NCBI GenBank assembly: GCA_022571715.1
Contig: JACZXH010000004.1
Span: 1 to 64,000 of the forward strand
Length of the DNA: 64,000 bases
Source of the DNA: Bacteroidota bacterium
GTDB lineage: Bacteria > Bacteroidota > Bacteroidia > Cytophagales > Cyclobacteriaceae
Direction: 5' to 3'
The notes beneath the pieces were generated by a model. The model saw only the letters and a program-made list of their open reading frames with translations. It searched no databases and had not been told where the DNA came from. This document shows, one piece after another, positions 27,763 through 37,800 of the stretch. Position numbers and translations under genes: made by a program. How positions within the stretch are numbered: the first letter of the stretch is position 1; each line of letters opens with the position of its first letter.

Positions 27763-28001
27763 ATTCAGCAGTCTGAAACTTGAATTTAAATGAATTGTAA
27801 ATGCAAATTTTGAGCATCATGCTGCATAAATAATAAACATTGGTAACTATTTGATAACCGGACGCGTCTAACTTCATTGACTAGCATAACTGCTTAGTAC
27901 ATTATGGAAGTGTTAAAAGATGTTAAGAATTGTTAATTCGGGATATTGTTCATATTTTTTTACAAATATTTACCACTTGATATCTGACATTAAACTGCGG
28001 T

Positions 28002-28912
28002 CTACTCATATCTAAGCGCGTCTACAGGATTTGCTTTTGCAGTTTTAAGGGTGTGATAGCTAATTGTTGCCAGAGCAATAATCAGAGCCAAAATTCCACC
28101 GATGACAAACAGAATGGGTGATAGCTCCATTCGATAGGCAAATTCTTCTAACCATCTGCTTAGCATTATAGCTGTAATTGGCACGAAAAGAACGAAAGAG
28201 ATCACTACAAGAAGAATAAACCCCTTTGATAACCGAAACAGTATTTGGCCTATGGTTGCACCCAGAACCTTTCTAATGCCTATCTCCTTAATTCTGCGCT
28301 CAATGGTAATAGAGGCAAGACCAAATAATCAAACTGTAAATGGGAGTTCTCGGAAAGGTTCTCTAGCACACCTTTAACTATGTACATATCCCCATCCATT
28401 GTGACGGACTCACCAACAATTCCTTCAATCGTTCCGAATAATTTTTCGGCTGATTCCTGCGTAAATATGACGGAGTAAGGTTGATGAAGAGCTGTACTTC
28501 TATCACCCCTGGCTAATTCGAAATCAAACATTTGAAAGAATGTGCTATCAACAAAAACAGATTTGTCTATAATCACCTCCATATCTTCCGTATTATACAG
28601 TTTGCGACCTCTACTATAAAAACGTGTATAGTTTTGGATCTCAGGAAATTCTTCGATCATATTGGGGGCCATTCCAGGCATGGATAATGCAACGTGCTGT
28701 GTATTTGTCCCTGGGAAAGATTGTACTTCATTAAGACGATACAAAGAATCACGTTTTGTGTTAAAAGCATCAAAACTTAATTCGTCCTGGATGAATAGAT
28801 AAATAACAATTGAAGCCGCCAACCCAAACGTTAGGCTGAAAATATTGATAAATGAATACAGTTTATGTTTCCAAATATTGCGAATGGAAATTACCAGGTA
28901 GTTTTTGAGCAT
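28002..28912 (-). pseudogene. MacB/FtsX-type ABC transporter permease, internally deleted
   Basis: The intact family members in Bacteroidota are about 790-residue permeases with an N-terminal TM helix, a periplasmic MacB core domain, and FtsX domains. Here the N-terminal 197 residues are intact (MLKNYLVISIRNIWKHKLYSFINIFSLTFGL, through ENSHLQFDYLV), then the frame changes and joins the canonical last FtsX segment (LFGLASITIERRIKEIGIRKVLGATIGQ... to the end NPVDALRYE). Roughly 490 residues are missing. At the junction, TATTTGGT (complement of 28320-28327) fits both the upstream frame (DYLV) and the downstream frame (LFGL), so the deletion probably arose between short direct repeats. The product after fusion is out of frame and ends at 28280. 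Confidence 0.88.
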
Positions 28913-28942
28913 AGGTTTAGGTTTAGGTTTAGGTTTAGGTTT
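28913..28942. repeat. (AGGTTT)5 hexanucleotide tandem repeat
   Basis: Five perfect copies of AGGTTT on the plus strand, i.e. (AAACCT)5 on the coding strand of the permease pseudogene, abut its ATG without a gap. The tract therefore replaces the normal ribosome-binding region. Hexamer tracts can change copy number by slippage, though a change would shift spacing and not the frame. Confidence 0.9.
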
Positions 28943-29196
28943 ATCTGTATTAACTCTACCGGTGGGATCCTGAAAGGTTACAAATAATTGCTTGGTGGCA
29001 ATATGCTGTTATGAAAGATTGTCTGCAGTTTTCTTTACTTCGGTCCATACACGAAGCAAATATACCGCCAGATCTTTTAAATCTCGTCTTCACTCTAACC
29101 TCTTTTTAATAATTCATAGATAAGATTTGGAAATTTGGATACTTCTTACAACCCTCCGAAACCCATAAAATGCCATCATAATCCAGCCAATACGAA

Positions 29197-30276
29197 TCAT
29201 GTAGATGTAAATGCTACTACAAAGACGGCACTCAGGTAATTGTTAAGACATGTCCAGTTTTCACCGAAGTCTTCGGACAAAAACAGATTTCCGTTATTTG
29301 TGCCAAATGCCAACGTTTCATCCCAAATGTCAAGACTATGCCGCAATACAATATCAAAACAGCCTTTTTGTGGAAGCCCGGTACGTTGTTCCTGCCAGGA
29401 TTGGCCACCATTATCAGTCCTGCATACCACCAGCGATTCATTTAACGGAATACGCATCTGATCACTCACTGCGGGTATCACCCAAGCCATATTCTCATCT
29501 TTTTGGCTTATAGCCATAACAAAACCATAGTTGGGAAAACCGTCCAGCCCTGAAATCTCTTTCCAGTTGGCACCTCCATCTTCTGACTTGTAAATGCCAC
29601 AGTGGTTTTGCTGCCACAGTAGCTCCGGCTTTTTCTGAAACATCCGTATCATATGCGGATCGTGACCGGCTATCGAACCGTGAATAGGAATGAAATCGGC
29701 CTTCAAACCCTTATTTCTTGTCTCCCATGATACGCCTCCGTTATGAGTTTCAAATACACCGCCGCAACTTACACCTACATAAATATGATCATCATTCCGA
29801 GGATCAATTACGATCGAATGAATTCCCGCCTCATCTCTTCCGCCCCCGAACCAATGATCCGGACGGGTTGGGTGTGTCCATAGTGGCTGGTTTAGGTAAA
29901 AACTCCCCCCACCATCCTCGCTCAGGAATAGTCCTCCTGGTTCCGTACCTACCCACACCCTGCTATTTTCAGCAGCAATTGACCATATGTAATTTAAGCT
30001 GGCAGGCTTGCCTTCGTGAACCTCCTCCCCTTCAGGGTATTTGGGCGTTGCGGCAGCCGACCATGTGGCCCCTCTGTCATCTGAATAATGCAGCTTTTGT
30101 CCCCAGTGCTTATGGCCTATGGCCACCCACCACCGGCCGCTACGTGTATCTGTATATACCATTGATACAGGCAACCCCTTAAAATGGATGCTTTTGAGCG
30201 TCCATCTTCTATTTCTTGTATAGAGAACCAGGCCTTTCGATGTTCCGGCAAGGAGTAATAAATTTGAATTATTCAT
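29197..30276 (-). CDS. BNR/WD40-like repeat protein (sialidase-fold)
   Basis: A 359-residue protein with several Asp-box type repeats of the kind S-x-D-x-G-x-T/S-W: SDDRGATWSAA, SEDGGGSFYL, THNGGVSWETR, SEDGGANWKEI, TDNGGQSWQEQ and SEDFGENWTCL. These build a six- to seven-bladed beta-propeller. The usual sialidase Arg triad cannot be recognised, so it is better called an exo-alpha-sialidase-like or photosystem-stability-factor-like propeller. No clear signal peptide (MNNSNLLLLAGTSKGLVLYT looks like a first strand). It is divergent from sufS with 57 bp between starts. Function unknown; a large secreted relative with similar repeats is at the right end of the window. Confidence 0.85.
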   Translation of the reverse strand: MNNSNLLLLAGTSKGLVLYTRNRRWTLKSIHFKGLPVSMVYTDTRSGRWWVAIGHKHWGQKLHYSDDRGATWSAAATPKYPEGEEVHEGKPASLNYIWSIAAENSRVWVGTEPGGLFLSEDGGGSFYLNQPLWTHPTRPDHWFGGGRDEAGIHSIVIDPRNDDHIYVGVSCGGVFETHNGGVSWETRNKGLKADFIPIHGSIAGHDPHMIRMFQKKPELLWQQNHCGIYKSEDGGANWKEISGLDGFPNYGFVMAISQKDENMAWVIPAVSDQMRIPLNESLVVCRTDNGGQSWQEQRTGLPQKGCFDIVLRHSLDIWDETLAFGTNNGNLFLSEDFGENWTCLNNYLSAVFVVAFTST

Positions 30277-30333
30277 ACATTAATTCTTTGAAAAAGCTAA
30301 ATTTAAAAATATAGTTGATTTTTGCCCTATCAA

Positions 30334-31554
30334 ATGAAAACCATTGAAGGAATCAGGAGTGAGTTTCCCTTAATAGAAGGGATGAACCGGGAGGGAAATA
30401 AACTGGTTTACCTGGACAGCGCGGCTACCACTCAAAAACCCCGGCAGGTAATAGATCAACTGGTCAGCTACTACACCAATTCAAATGCCAACATTCACCG
30501 GGGTACCTATGACCTGGCTGAAAAGGCTACTCATGAATTTGAAAATACAAGAAAGCGTATTCAGCAATTTATTCATGCTGAAAAGTCCGAAGAAATCATA
30601 TTTGTCAGCGGCGCCACTGAAGCAATAAACCTGGTGGCCGATACATTTGTGGAACCGTTATTGAATATCGGCGATGAAATTGTTGTATCCGCCATGGAAC
30701 ATCACTCTAACCTGGTGCCCTGGCAACAATTATGCCTCCGTAAAAATGCTTTATTACAGGTGCTTCCGATGAACAAACAAGGCGAAATTCGCTTAGAAAA
30801 ACTAGCTGATCTGCTTTCCGGTAAAACTAAACTGGTGGCGGTTTCCCACATTTCCAATGCCCTGGGAACGATCAATCCGGTAAAAGAAATCGTTTCTATT
30901 GCGCACGAATACGGAGTGCCTGTGCTGGTGGACGGAGCGCAGAATGCCGGTCATCATAGAACTGATGTGATTGAGCTTGATTGTGATTTTTATGCGTTTT
31001 CAGGTCATAAAATGTATGGACCCACAGGAACCGGAGTATTGTACGGCAAGGAAAAATGGCTCGAGCAAATGAGGCCATACCGGTATGGTGGCGAGATGGT
31101 GAAGACGGTGCGATTTGAAATGTCTTCATTCAAAGAGTTGCCGCACAAGTTCGAAGCAGGAACCCCTAATATAGCAGGTGTGGCAGGCCTCCAGGCGGCC
31201 GTCGAGTTCCTGGAAAACCTTGGAATGGAGTATATTTCAAAACATTCCAATGTGTTGCTACAGTACGCCACAGAAAAATTGGAGGAAATAAAAGGTATTA
31301 CGATAATCGGATGCGCAGCCAGGAAATCCGGGATCATTTCACTTACAGCAAAAGACATTCACCCGCATGATATGAGCACGTATCTGAATGAACACGGCAT
31401 TGCCGTAAGGGCCGGACATCATTGCAGCCTGCCTGTCATGAATTTTTTTGAGATTCCTGGTACTACACGTATTTCATTTGGAGTTTACAATACAACGAAA
31501 GAAATTGATTATTTAACTCAGTGTATTAAAAAAGCGATAAAATATTTTGCGTGA
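30334..31554 (+). CDS. sufS: Cysteine desulfurase, SUF type
   Basis: SufS takes sulfur from cysteine for Fe-S cluster assembly and holds it as a persulfide. ATG 30334 is preferred over an in-frame TTG four codons upstream; it gives 406 residues, the family norm. Motifs: YLDSAATTQKP, the HH pair in SAMEHHSNLVPW, VDGAQNAGH, the PLP lysine in FSGHKMYGPTGTGVLYGK, and the persulfide Cys in VRAGHHCSLPVM. All are typical for group II desulfurases. It overlaps sufU by one base (TGATG). The rest of the suf genes (B, C, D) are not in the window, so they must be elsewhere. Confidence 0.95.
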   Translation: MKTIEGIRSEFPLIEGMNREGNKLVYLDSAATTQKPRQVIDQLVSYYTNSNANIHRGTYDLAEKATHEFENTRKRIQQFIHAEKSEEIIFVSGATEAINLVADTFVEPLLNIGDEIVVSAMEHHSNLVPWQQLCLRKNALLQVLPMNKQGEIRLEKLADLLSGKTKLVAVSHISNALGTINPVKEIVSIAHEYGVPVLVDGAQNAGHHRTDVIELDCDFYAFSGHKMYGPTGTGVLYGKEKWLEQMRPYRYGGEMVKTVRFEMSSFKELPHKFEAGTPNIAGVAGLQAAVEFLENLGMEYISKHSNVLLQYATEKLEEIKGITIIGCAARKSGIISLTAKDIHPHDMSTYLNEHGIAVRAGHHCSLPVMNFFEIPGTTRISFGVYNTTKEIDYLTQCIKKAIKYFA

Positions 31555-31973
31555 TGCAGCACCTTGACGATTTATACCATGAAATTATTCGCGCGCACAA
31601 TAAAAATCCGGAGAATTATTTCAAAAATGAAGCTGCCGAATGTAAAATCGAAGCGTACAATCCATTATGCGGCGATCAATTTCATTTATATTTTGATATA
31701 CATGACAAACGGATTGCCAACCTGAGTTTTCATGGGTATGGATGCGCTGTTTCCAAAGCTTCTACGTCGATATTTACAGAAAAAATGAACGGCCTCACGC
31801 TGGAAGAAGTTCTTGCATTATACAAGAACTTTCATGCCTGCGCAGTGGAAGGAAAGAATACAGATATAAACGATTTCATTCCGTTTCAGGTAGCTTCCAG
31901 GTTTCCCGGCCGTGAAAAATGCGCCATCCTGACCTGGGAGAGTTTTAAGGAATACATTGAGCGATTGAAATAG
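31554..31973 (+). CDS. sufU: SUF system sulfur-acceptor protein SufU
   Basis: SufU is a zinc protein that accepts sulfur from SufS. The 139-residue protein has the three expected cysteines in their family motifs: NPLCGDQ, GYGCAVSKAS (usually GxGCAIS) and GREKCAILTW, plus the acidic ligand in CGD. ATG at 31554 overlaps the sufS stop, so translation is coupled. A GTG one codon upstream is an alternative start. The variable insert between the second and third Cys (YKNFHACAVEGKNTDINDF) carries an extra Cys. Confidence 0.93.
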   Translation: MQHLDDLYHEIIRAHNKNPENYFKNEAAECKIEAYNPLCGDQFHLYFDIHDKRIANLSFHGYGCAVSKASTSIFTEKMNGLTLEEVLALYKNFHACAVEGKNTDINDFIPFQVASRFPGREKCAILTWESFKEYIERLK

Positions 31974-32341
31974 ATTTTGAAAGACCTAATAATGATAAAC
32001 GGGATAAAATCTCGTCGCTTCATTACTTATAACTTATTGATTAACATCCAGTCAATTAATCCTTTAATTTTAATTATACAACCTTAGAGACTTATTTGTA
32101 AACCTCAATAATACCTCCTGTCAATCGCATCAATTCAACCCTGGAATCTGAAACCAGATCAGCGGGAAATGCTGGCTGATGAATATCTCAAGTTTTTTAA
32201 GATAAGTATGGGAAGTGAACGTCGTGTTGAAAGAACGCTTTAATGATTCGGAAGACTTTATAGATTTTACATTAAACGTAACAGGTGGCTTACAATATTC
32301 CAATATTCAATATGTTACTACCAGCGATTTATGAATAAAAT
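31974..32341. pseudogene. Intergenic region with a frameshifted coding relic
   Basis: No intact gene lies between sufU and the tolC-like gene. On the plus strand from about 32121 a protein-like frame reads IQPWNLKPDQREMLADEYLK... to ...ERRVERTL and stops at 32243; a +1 shift continues it as NDSEDFIDFTLNVTGGLQYS... to 32334. I do not recognise the family. The two halves join so naturally that a single former gene, broken by a frameshift and cut at the 5' end, is likely. Confidence 0.4.
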
Positions 32342-33730
32342 TTACAAATCATTCCCCATAGCCACATAAAGCCGGTATTGGGATTTGTTGTAATTTTTTA
32401 CAACCGTCTGATAACTGATCATGGTCTTTAAATAAATTTCCTGTGCTTGAAAAACTTCAAAGGGTTTAGCCATTCCTAACTTTTGTCTTTCTGTACTTTG
32501 CTCAAGAGCTTCTTCCGCAAACTGGGAGCTTTTTTTGGCTATTTGAAGTTGATTCTTGCTTTCCCGATAATCGCTGAGCGCTTGTGATATTTCCTTCTTA
32601 ATTAAGATTTTTTGTTGGTGCTGCCTGTTTTGGTACAACTGGATTAGCGCATCAGCCTTTTTACGCTGGCCACCGGATATCAATACATCCAATGGAATAC
32701 TCCAGCCAACAACTGCATAGAATTCAAACGTATTTTCATACCTGTTCGTAAAATCTGTCGGACTATTGTTAGGGACACCGCTAAATGGCCCAACACGCCC
32801 ATCAGCCAATGAAAGGCTTAGTTGAGGCAGGAGGAGTCCTTTTGTAAGCCGTTTCTGATCAAATTTCTGTGCTTCTATCAAGTATTGGTGATACTTCAAT
32901 TCAGGTCTGCGCGAATATGCAGTATCGAATAGTTCTGCGGTGATCATTTGTTCATCTAAAAGCTCAGCCGGCACGAGATCATTAGTAGAACTCAATAAGA
33001 GAACGTCCTCATCTTCAATAGTTAACACTTCGGTCAGTTCTGCAGAGATACGGTGTATGTTCTTAATGACCTCCTGCAAAGCAACCCATGTGTTAAAGTA
33101 ATTTGATCGCGCCAAAAGATATTCCGACCTGTAACGTTGACCTATGTCCACTTGAATTTTTAACTGTCTGGATATCCTGTCTGTATATTTTAGCAGGTTG
33201 GTCAGAGTTTCATATTCTGCCTGTTTTTCCTGGAGGTCATAAAATACTAATATAGCCTTAAGAATGGCTTCATTTTTTTTGGCTTGTAATAAATAGCTGA
33301 AGGCCTTCGTATTCTGTTTGGCAGCCAACACTTTATAAATTCCATCTCCTGGAATCCAGTTCAGGCCAATACCTGCACCTGCCCAAAGACTATTTCGGTC
33401 AACCTCCCGAAAGAACTTTCCGTCAGAGTTCATTGCTGACCCATTAAGGTTATGCAGGGAAGCTCCTATAAAAAGTTTGGGGATCAACCACTCTCTGGCA
33501 ATTTTTTCGTCCACCGTTGCCAAATGCTGTTTGGTCTTAAATTCTTTTATGGTCAGGTTATTGGCTCCTGCCAGTTTTAAAACAGTTTCGAGATCAATCC
33601 GGTAAGATTGAAATCCCGCAGTCAGATCAGGCACTGTATCGTTAACTTGCCCAATAACATTGTTTGATACGGTTATGAGCAATAAACCAAAGATTAACCT
33701 GATATTATGTTTTTTAAGATTTCTCATCAT
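32342..33730 (-). CDS. TolC-family outer-membrane efflux protein
   Basis: A 462-residue OMF protein, the outer-membrane channel of a tripartite efflux pump. A signal peptide (IRLIFGLLLITVSNNVIGQ) is followed by two OEP halves rich in coiled-coil helices (QAKKNEAILKAILVFYDLQEKQAEYETL in the first half; LIQLYQNRQHQQKILIKKEISQALSDYRESKNQL in the second), separated by a beta-barrel strand segment. It is the last gene of the RND operon; its ATG overlaps the stop codon of the adaptor gene. Family assignment is solid, substrate not. Confidence 0.92.
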   Translation of the reverse strand: MMRNLKKHNIRLIFGLLLITVSNNVIGQVNDTVPDLTAGFQSYRIDLETVLKLAGANNLTIKEFKTKQHLATVDEKIAREWLIPKLFIGASLHNLNGSAMNSDGKFFREVDRNSLWAGAGIGLNWIPGDGIYKVLAAKQNTKAFSYLLQAKKNEAILKAILVFYDLQEKQAEYETLTNLLKYTDRISRQLKIQVDIGQRYRSEYLLARSNYFNTWVALQEVIKNIHRISAELTEVLTIEDEDVLLLSSTNDLVPAELLDEQMITAELFDTAYSRRPELKYHQYLIEAQKFDQKRLTKGLLLPQLSLSLADGRVGPFSGVPNNSPTDFTNRYENTFEFYAVVGWSIPLDVLISGGQRKKADALIQLYQNRQHQQKILIKKEISQALSDYRESKNQLQIAKKSSQFAEEALEQSTERQKLGMAKPFEVFQAQEIYLKTMISYQTVVKNYNKSQYRLYVAMGNDL

Positions 33731-34845
33731 AGTTGTTTGTCTTCATTTTTTTTTATCGCCTCAACTTGCATATCCGGGCTTATCAATTGTTTTCCCATCA
33801 CAATTATCAGATCGTCCGCCTTCAACTCACCATCCAATATTTCTACAAAGTTCTTGTTCTGTACACCCAGTCTCACAGGTATCTTTTCCACTACGCTATT
33901 AACTACTTTATAAATAAAGAATTGATTCTTTTCGACAAGCAAAGCAGGGTGTGGAACAGAAAGCGAGCTTGCACCTGAACGGATGGTTAGTTCAATTTTT
34001 GCATACATTCCTGGCTTGAGCTTCAGGTCTTCATTGGCTATATCTACTTCAATCCTCATGGTCTTGGTAATAGGATCGAGGGCATTAGCGATTCTGGATA
34101 TTGTAGCTTCAAATTTTTGTCCAGCGATTTCAGGAAAAATGATGCTAAGACTATCTCCCACGATAATAGCAGTAACATCACTTTCAGGTACATGAATATT
34201 TAACCTGAGTTTGCTAATGTCCATGACATCTACCAAAGGACGAGCCGAACTCTGTGATAATCCACTTTGTACCAAGGCGCCATTATCAACATACCTTTCA
34301 GTGATCACTCCGCTGAAAGGAGCCCGGACTGTCAAAAAACCAACTCGATCTTTAATAGCATCCAACATGGCTTTTGAACTTTCAAAATTAGCTTTTGCCA
34401 CTTCAAGTTGCTCAATGGTAGTAAGATCAGGTGTCTGATCATAAATTGACTTCAACCTTTCATAGATGGATTTTTTTACCTCAAATTGAGCCTTAACTTC
34501 CTGAAGTTTTCTTTCAATTTCAGGATTTTTTAATTGAGCAATAACTTCATTAGCTCTTACAGGATCACCTATATCTTTATAAATGGACTTAACATAACCA
34601 CTTTCCATCGCGTAAAGTTTTACCTCCCGGTAAGGCAGCAGCGTGCCTACCATTGATGATGTACCCGTAAATCGTCGATACTGTGGGTTGACCACTTCTA
34701 CCGTTGGCATGTTTATATTTTCGATTATTAAATTTTCTGAAGATACCTCCTTAGGTCCTCCATTATGGTCTTGAGTACTGCATGAACTTGTCATTATAAA
34801 CAAACCCAACACATAGAGGTATAAACATTTTATTTGTTTGTTCAT
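33727..34845 (-). CDS. RND efflux periplasmic adaptor (membrane-fusion lipoprotein)
   Basis: The adaptor links the inner-membrane RND pump to the TolC-like channel. The start was set at ATG 34845 (MNKQIKCLYLYV...), 4 bp after the pump gene, giving 372 residues; an in-frame TTG six codons upstream is less likely. A lipobox follows the signal sequence (LFIMTSSC). Landmarks are a lipoyl-like half (VGTLLPYREVKLYAMESGYVKSIYKDIGDPV), a helical hairpin (RKLQEVKAQFEVKKSIYERLKSIYD), the second lipoyl half (VRAPFSGVITERYVDNGALV), and a barrel and membrane-proximal domain. Operon position confirms the role. Confidence 0.92.
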   Translation of the reverse strand: MNKQIKCLYLYVLGLFIMTSSCSTQDHNGGPKEVSSENLIIENINMPTVEVVNPQYRRFTGTSSMVGTLLPYREVKLYAMESGYVKSIYKDIGDPVRANEVIAQLKNPEIERKLQEVKAQFEVKKSIYERLKSIYDQTPDLTTIEQLEVAKANFESSKAMLDAIKDRVGFLTVRAPFSGVITERYVDNGALVQSGLSQSSARPLVDVMDISKLRLNIHVPESDVTAIIVGDSLSIIFPEIAGQKFEATISRIANALDPITKTMRIEVDIANEDLKLKPGMYAKIELTIRSGASSLSVPHPALLVEKNQFFIYKVVNSVVEKIPVRLGVQNKNFVEILDGELKADDLIIVMGKQLISPDMQVEAIKKNEDKQL

Positions 34846-34849
34846 GATC

Positions 34850-37800
34850 TTATTTTTTTGCAATGAATGAATAAAGAATTGGGATAATATATAGTGTCAC
34901 AGGTAAAGCCGCCATAAGACCACCAATAATAGCTCGCGCCAGTGGCACATTGGCTTCTCCTCCAATTTGCAAACCAAGCGCTAAAGGGGTAAGGCCAAGG
35001 GCTGCGGCAAGCATCGTCATAATCACAGGACGAAACCTGTCATGGGCTCCTGAAATAATGGCTTCATGAATATTAGAAGTTGTTTTGGATAAAACATTGA
35101 TACGATCGATCAACAGATTGCTGATAGCCACAATGATGCCGACCATCATGATAACACCCATAAGCGCCTGAATGCTCATATAGGTATCTGTTAGCAAAAG
35201 CATCCAGATCACGCCTATCAGCCCAAATGGTACGGCCAACAATATGACCAAAGGCAGGCGAAAGGACCTGAAAAGTGGTACGATGACCAGATAAATAAGA
35301 ACAACAGCCAGAATAAGGCCAAGCCCCAAACTTGCGAACGACTCCTTCATTGACTGGATCTCGCCTCTGATCTCAACTTTGTAACCTTCAGGGAATGAAC
35401 TTCTCATGGATTCAATCCTCTTTTCGATTTCCGCAGCAACTGTACCTATGTCTATATCCTCAACGTTAACATATACATTTGTAACTCGCGTAAGATTCAG
35501 ATGATTGATCTCTGTTGGAGCTGACGACCGCTTAATCTCAGCAAAATTGCGCAATGGAATGGGCTGACTATGATTGGGGCTGGTAACCGTTATATTGCCA
35601 ATCGTATGTTCATTGTCAATCTTATATTCCGGGTAAGTTACCCCCACGAAATAGTGATTTCCATTCGATTCATCAATCCAGAAAGCTTTCTCAAAAGTTG
35701 CACTTGAATTTAGACCGGAAACGAGGTTTTTGATGGCATCAACAGCGCTGAGCCCCATGACAGCTACTTTTTCTCTGTCCAGATTGATGTCAAGTTGAGG
35801 TTGGTTAAGACGTTGTAATATACGCGTGTCACGCGTGCCTTTTATGTACATGATCGTATCCCGAATTCTTGTAGCTATTTCATTCGCTACATACATGCTA
35901 TTGCCCTGAATTTGTATGTCAATGGGTGAAGGAAGACCTTCATTTAAGGCAGCAGTGACTATTCCTCCTGTATTGTAACTGAATTCGACACCAGGGAAAC
36001 TTTGTCTGAACCTTGCACGCAAACGTTTTACAAATTCGCTGGTAGAGGTGGTATGATCTTCTTTTAATTGCACATTAATAAATGCATCCTGAGTTCCGGA
36101 ATTTGGTGTATAGGCTGCTGGAAGATCATAAAACACACCAATGTTCGAGACAATCATATTTAGCTCATCACCTAATTCATCTCTTAGCATCTGTTCCATT
36201 TTTATTACTTCCTTTTCGGTTTCTTCCAGCGGAGTACCGGGTTCAAGTCGTACAGTGATGATAATCTGACCCACATCCATAGCTGGAAACAATTCATAAC
36301 CAATATTCTTAGCCATATAGAGCGAGAAGGCAAAAAAGAGTAGTGCTCCAGCAAGAACCTGCCAGCGAAAACGAAGTGTACTTTCAAGCGTTTTGATATA
36401 TCTGTTTCTTATACTTTTAATGAGCTTATCCATAAAGCCGAATAACGTAGGCTTTGGTTTCTTTCCTCCTGACTTGGGTAATTTTTCTCTCAAGAGATGG
36501 GCCGCAGCAATAGGTATGAGTGTCAAAGAAAACAGATAGGATCCGAACATGGCGATAACTACCGTAACTGCTAATGATGAAAACAGGTATTTTGAAATTC
36601 CTGTAAGGAAAGCTATAGGGAAAAATACTGCAGCAATAACCAGTGTTGTTACCAATACCGGCATGGCAATTTCCAAAGCCGCATCCATCGCTGCTTTGGT
36701 TGGTTTCTTACCCATTTCCAAATGTCGGTCAGTATTTTCAAGTACGACTATGGCATTATCTACAATGAGTCCCAGCACCAGTGCCAATCCACCCAAGGTC
36801 ATCGAATTGATACTATATCCTAAATAATATAGTCCTATGAAGGTGAATAAAACTGACAAGGGTAATATTAGTGCAGCGATAAAAGCTGATCGAAAACTTC
36901 CCAGAAAAAGAATGAGGACTATGGTAACCATCAGAAGTCCTTCAAGTCCTGCATTTCGAAGACCGTTAATTGAATTCTGTACATAGGATGACTGATCAAA
37001 CACTACATTTAGATTGACATCCTTCGGTAACCTCTCTTTTAGCACAGGAATGGCTTTACGAATAGCATTAACAGATTCAATCGTATTGGCTCCAGGGCGT
37101 TTAAAAATGGGTAGATACACTTGCCTTTTACCGTCAACCCTGGCAATATTCGTTTGAATGACTCCTGCATCCTCGGCCCACCCAATGTCTTTGACATATA
37201 CAGGAGCGCCATTTTCATACTTGATAATGATGTCATTAAAGTCTTTAACATCCTGGATCATTCCCTTGGCATTCACCCCGTATTCCAAATTTCCTATTCG
37301 TGCAATCCCTGAAGGAATTAATGTGGTATTCTTTTGAATAGCGGCCAATATGTCGGTTTGGGATAGCCCATAAGCTTCCAGTTTATCCGGTTCTACATAA
37401 ATATATATCCTTCGGGATGTTCCTCCAAAGGCAGCCGGAGCTATAATACCAGGAATACCACCCAGCATATTCCTAAGATCAAAGTAGGAAAGATCATAGA
37501 GTTCTTTTCCGGATCGGGTTTCGCTACTTACTGCCAATAGCGCCAGAGGGATGTTCGCTGTTGGGTCATAAGGCATTACCATCGGGGGCAATGTACCTGG
37601 GGGCAGATAAAACATATCTGACATGGCAAAAGATGAAGTATTGGACATAGCAGTTGCAGCATCAATATCCTCCCGGAAATGATTTTGAACTATACTGACT
37701 CCCAGCATACTTTTGGAGGTTTGTCTCTCAATACCCTCTGATTGACCGGTCCAGCGCTCCATACGACTTGTAATATCTTTTTCCACAACTTCAGCAGGCA

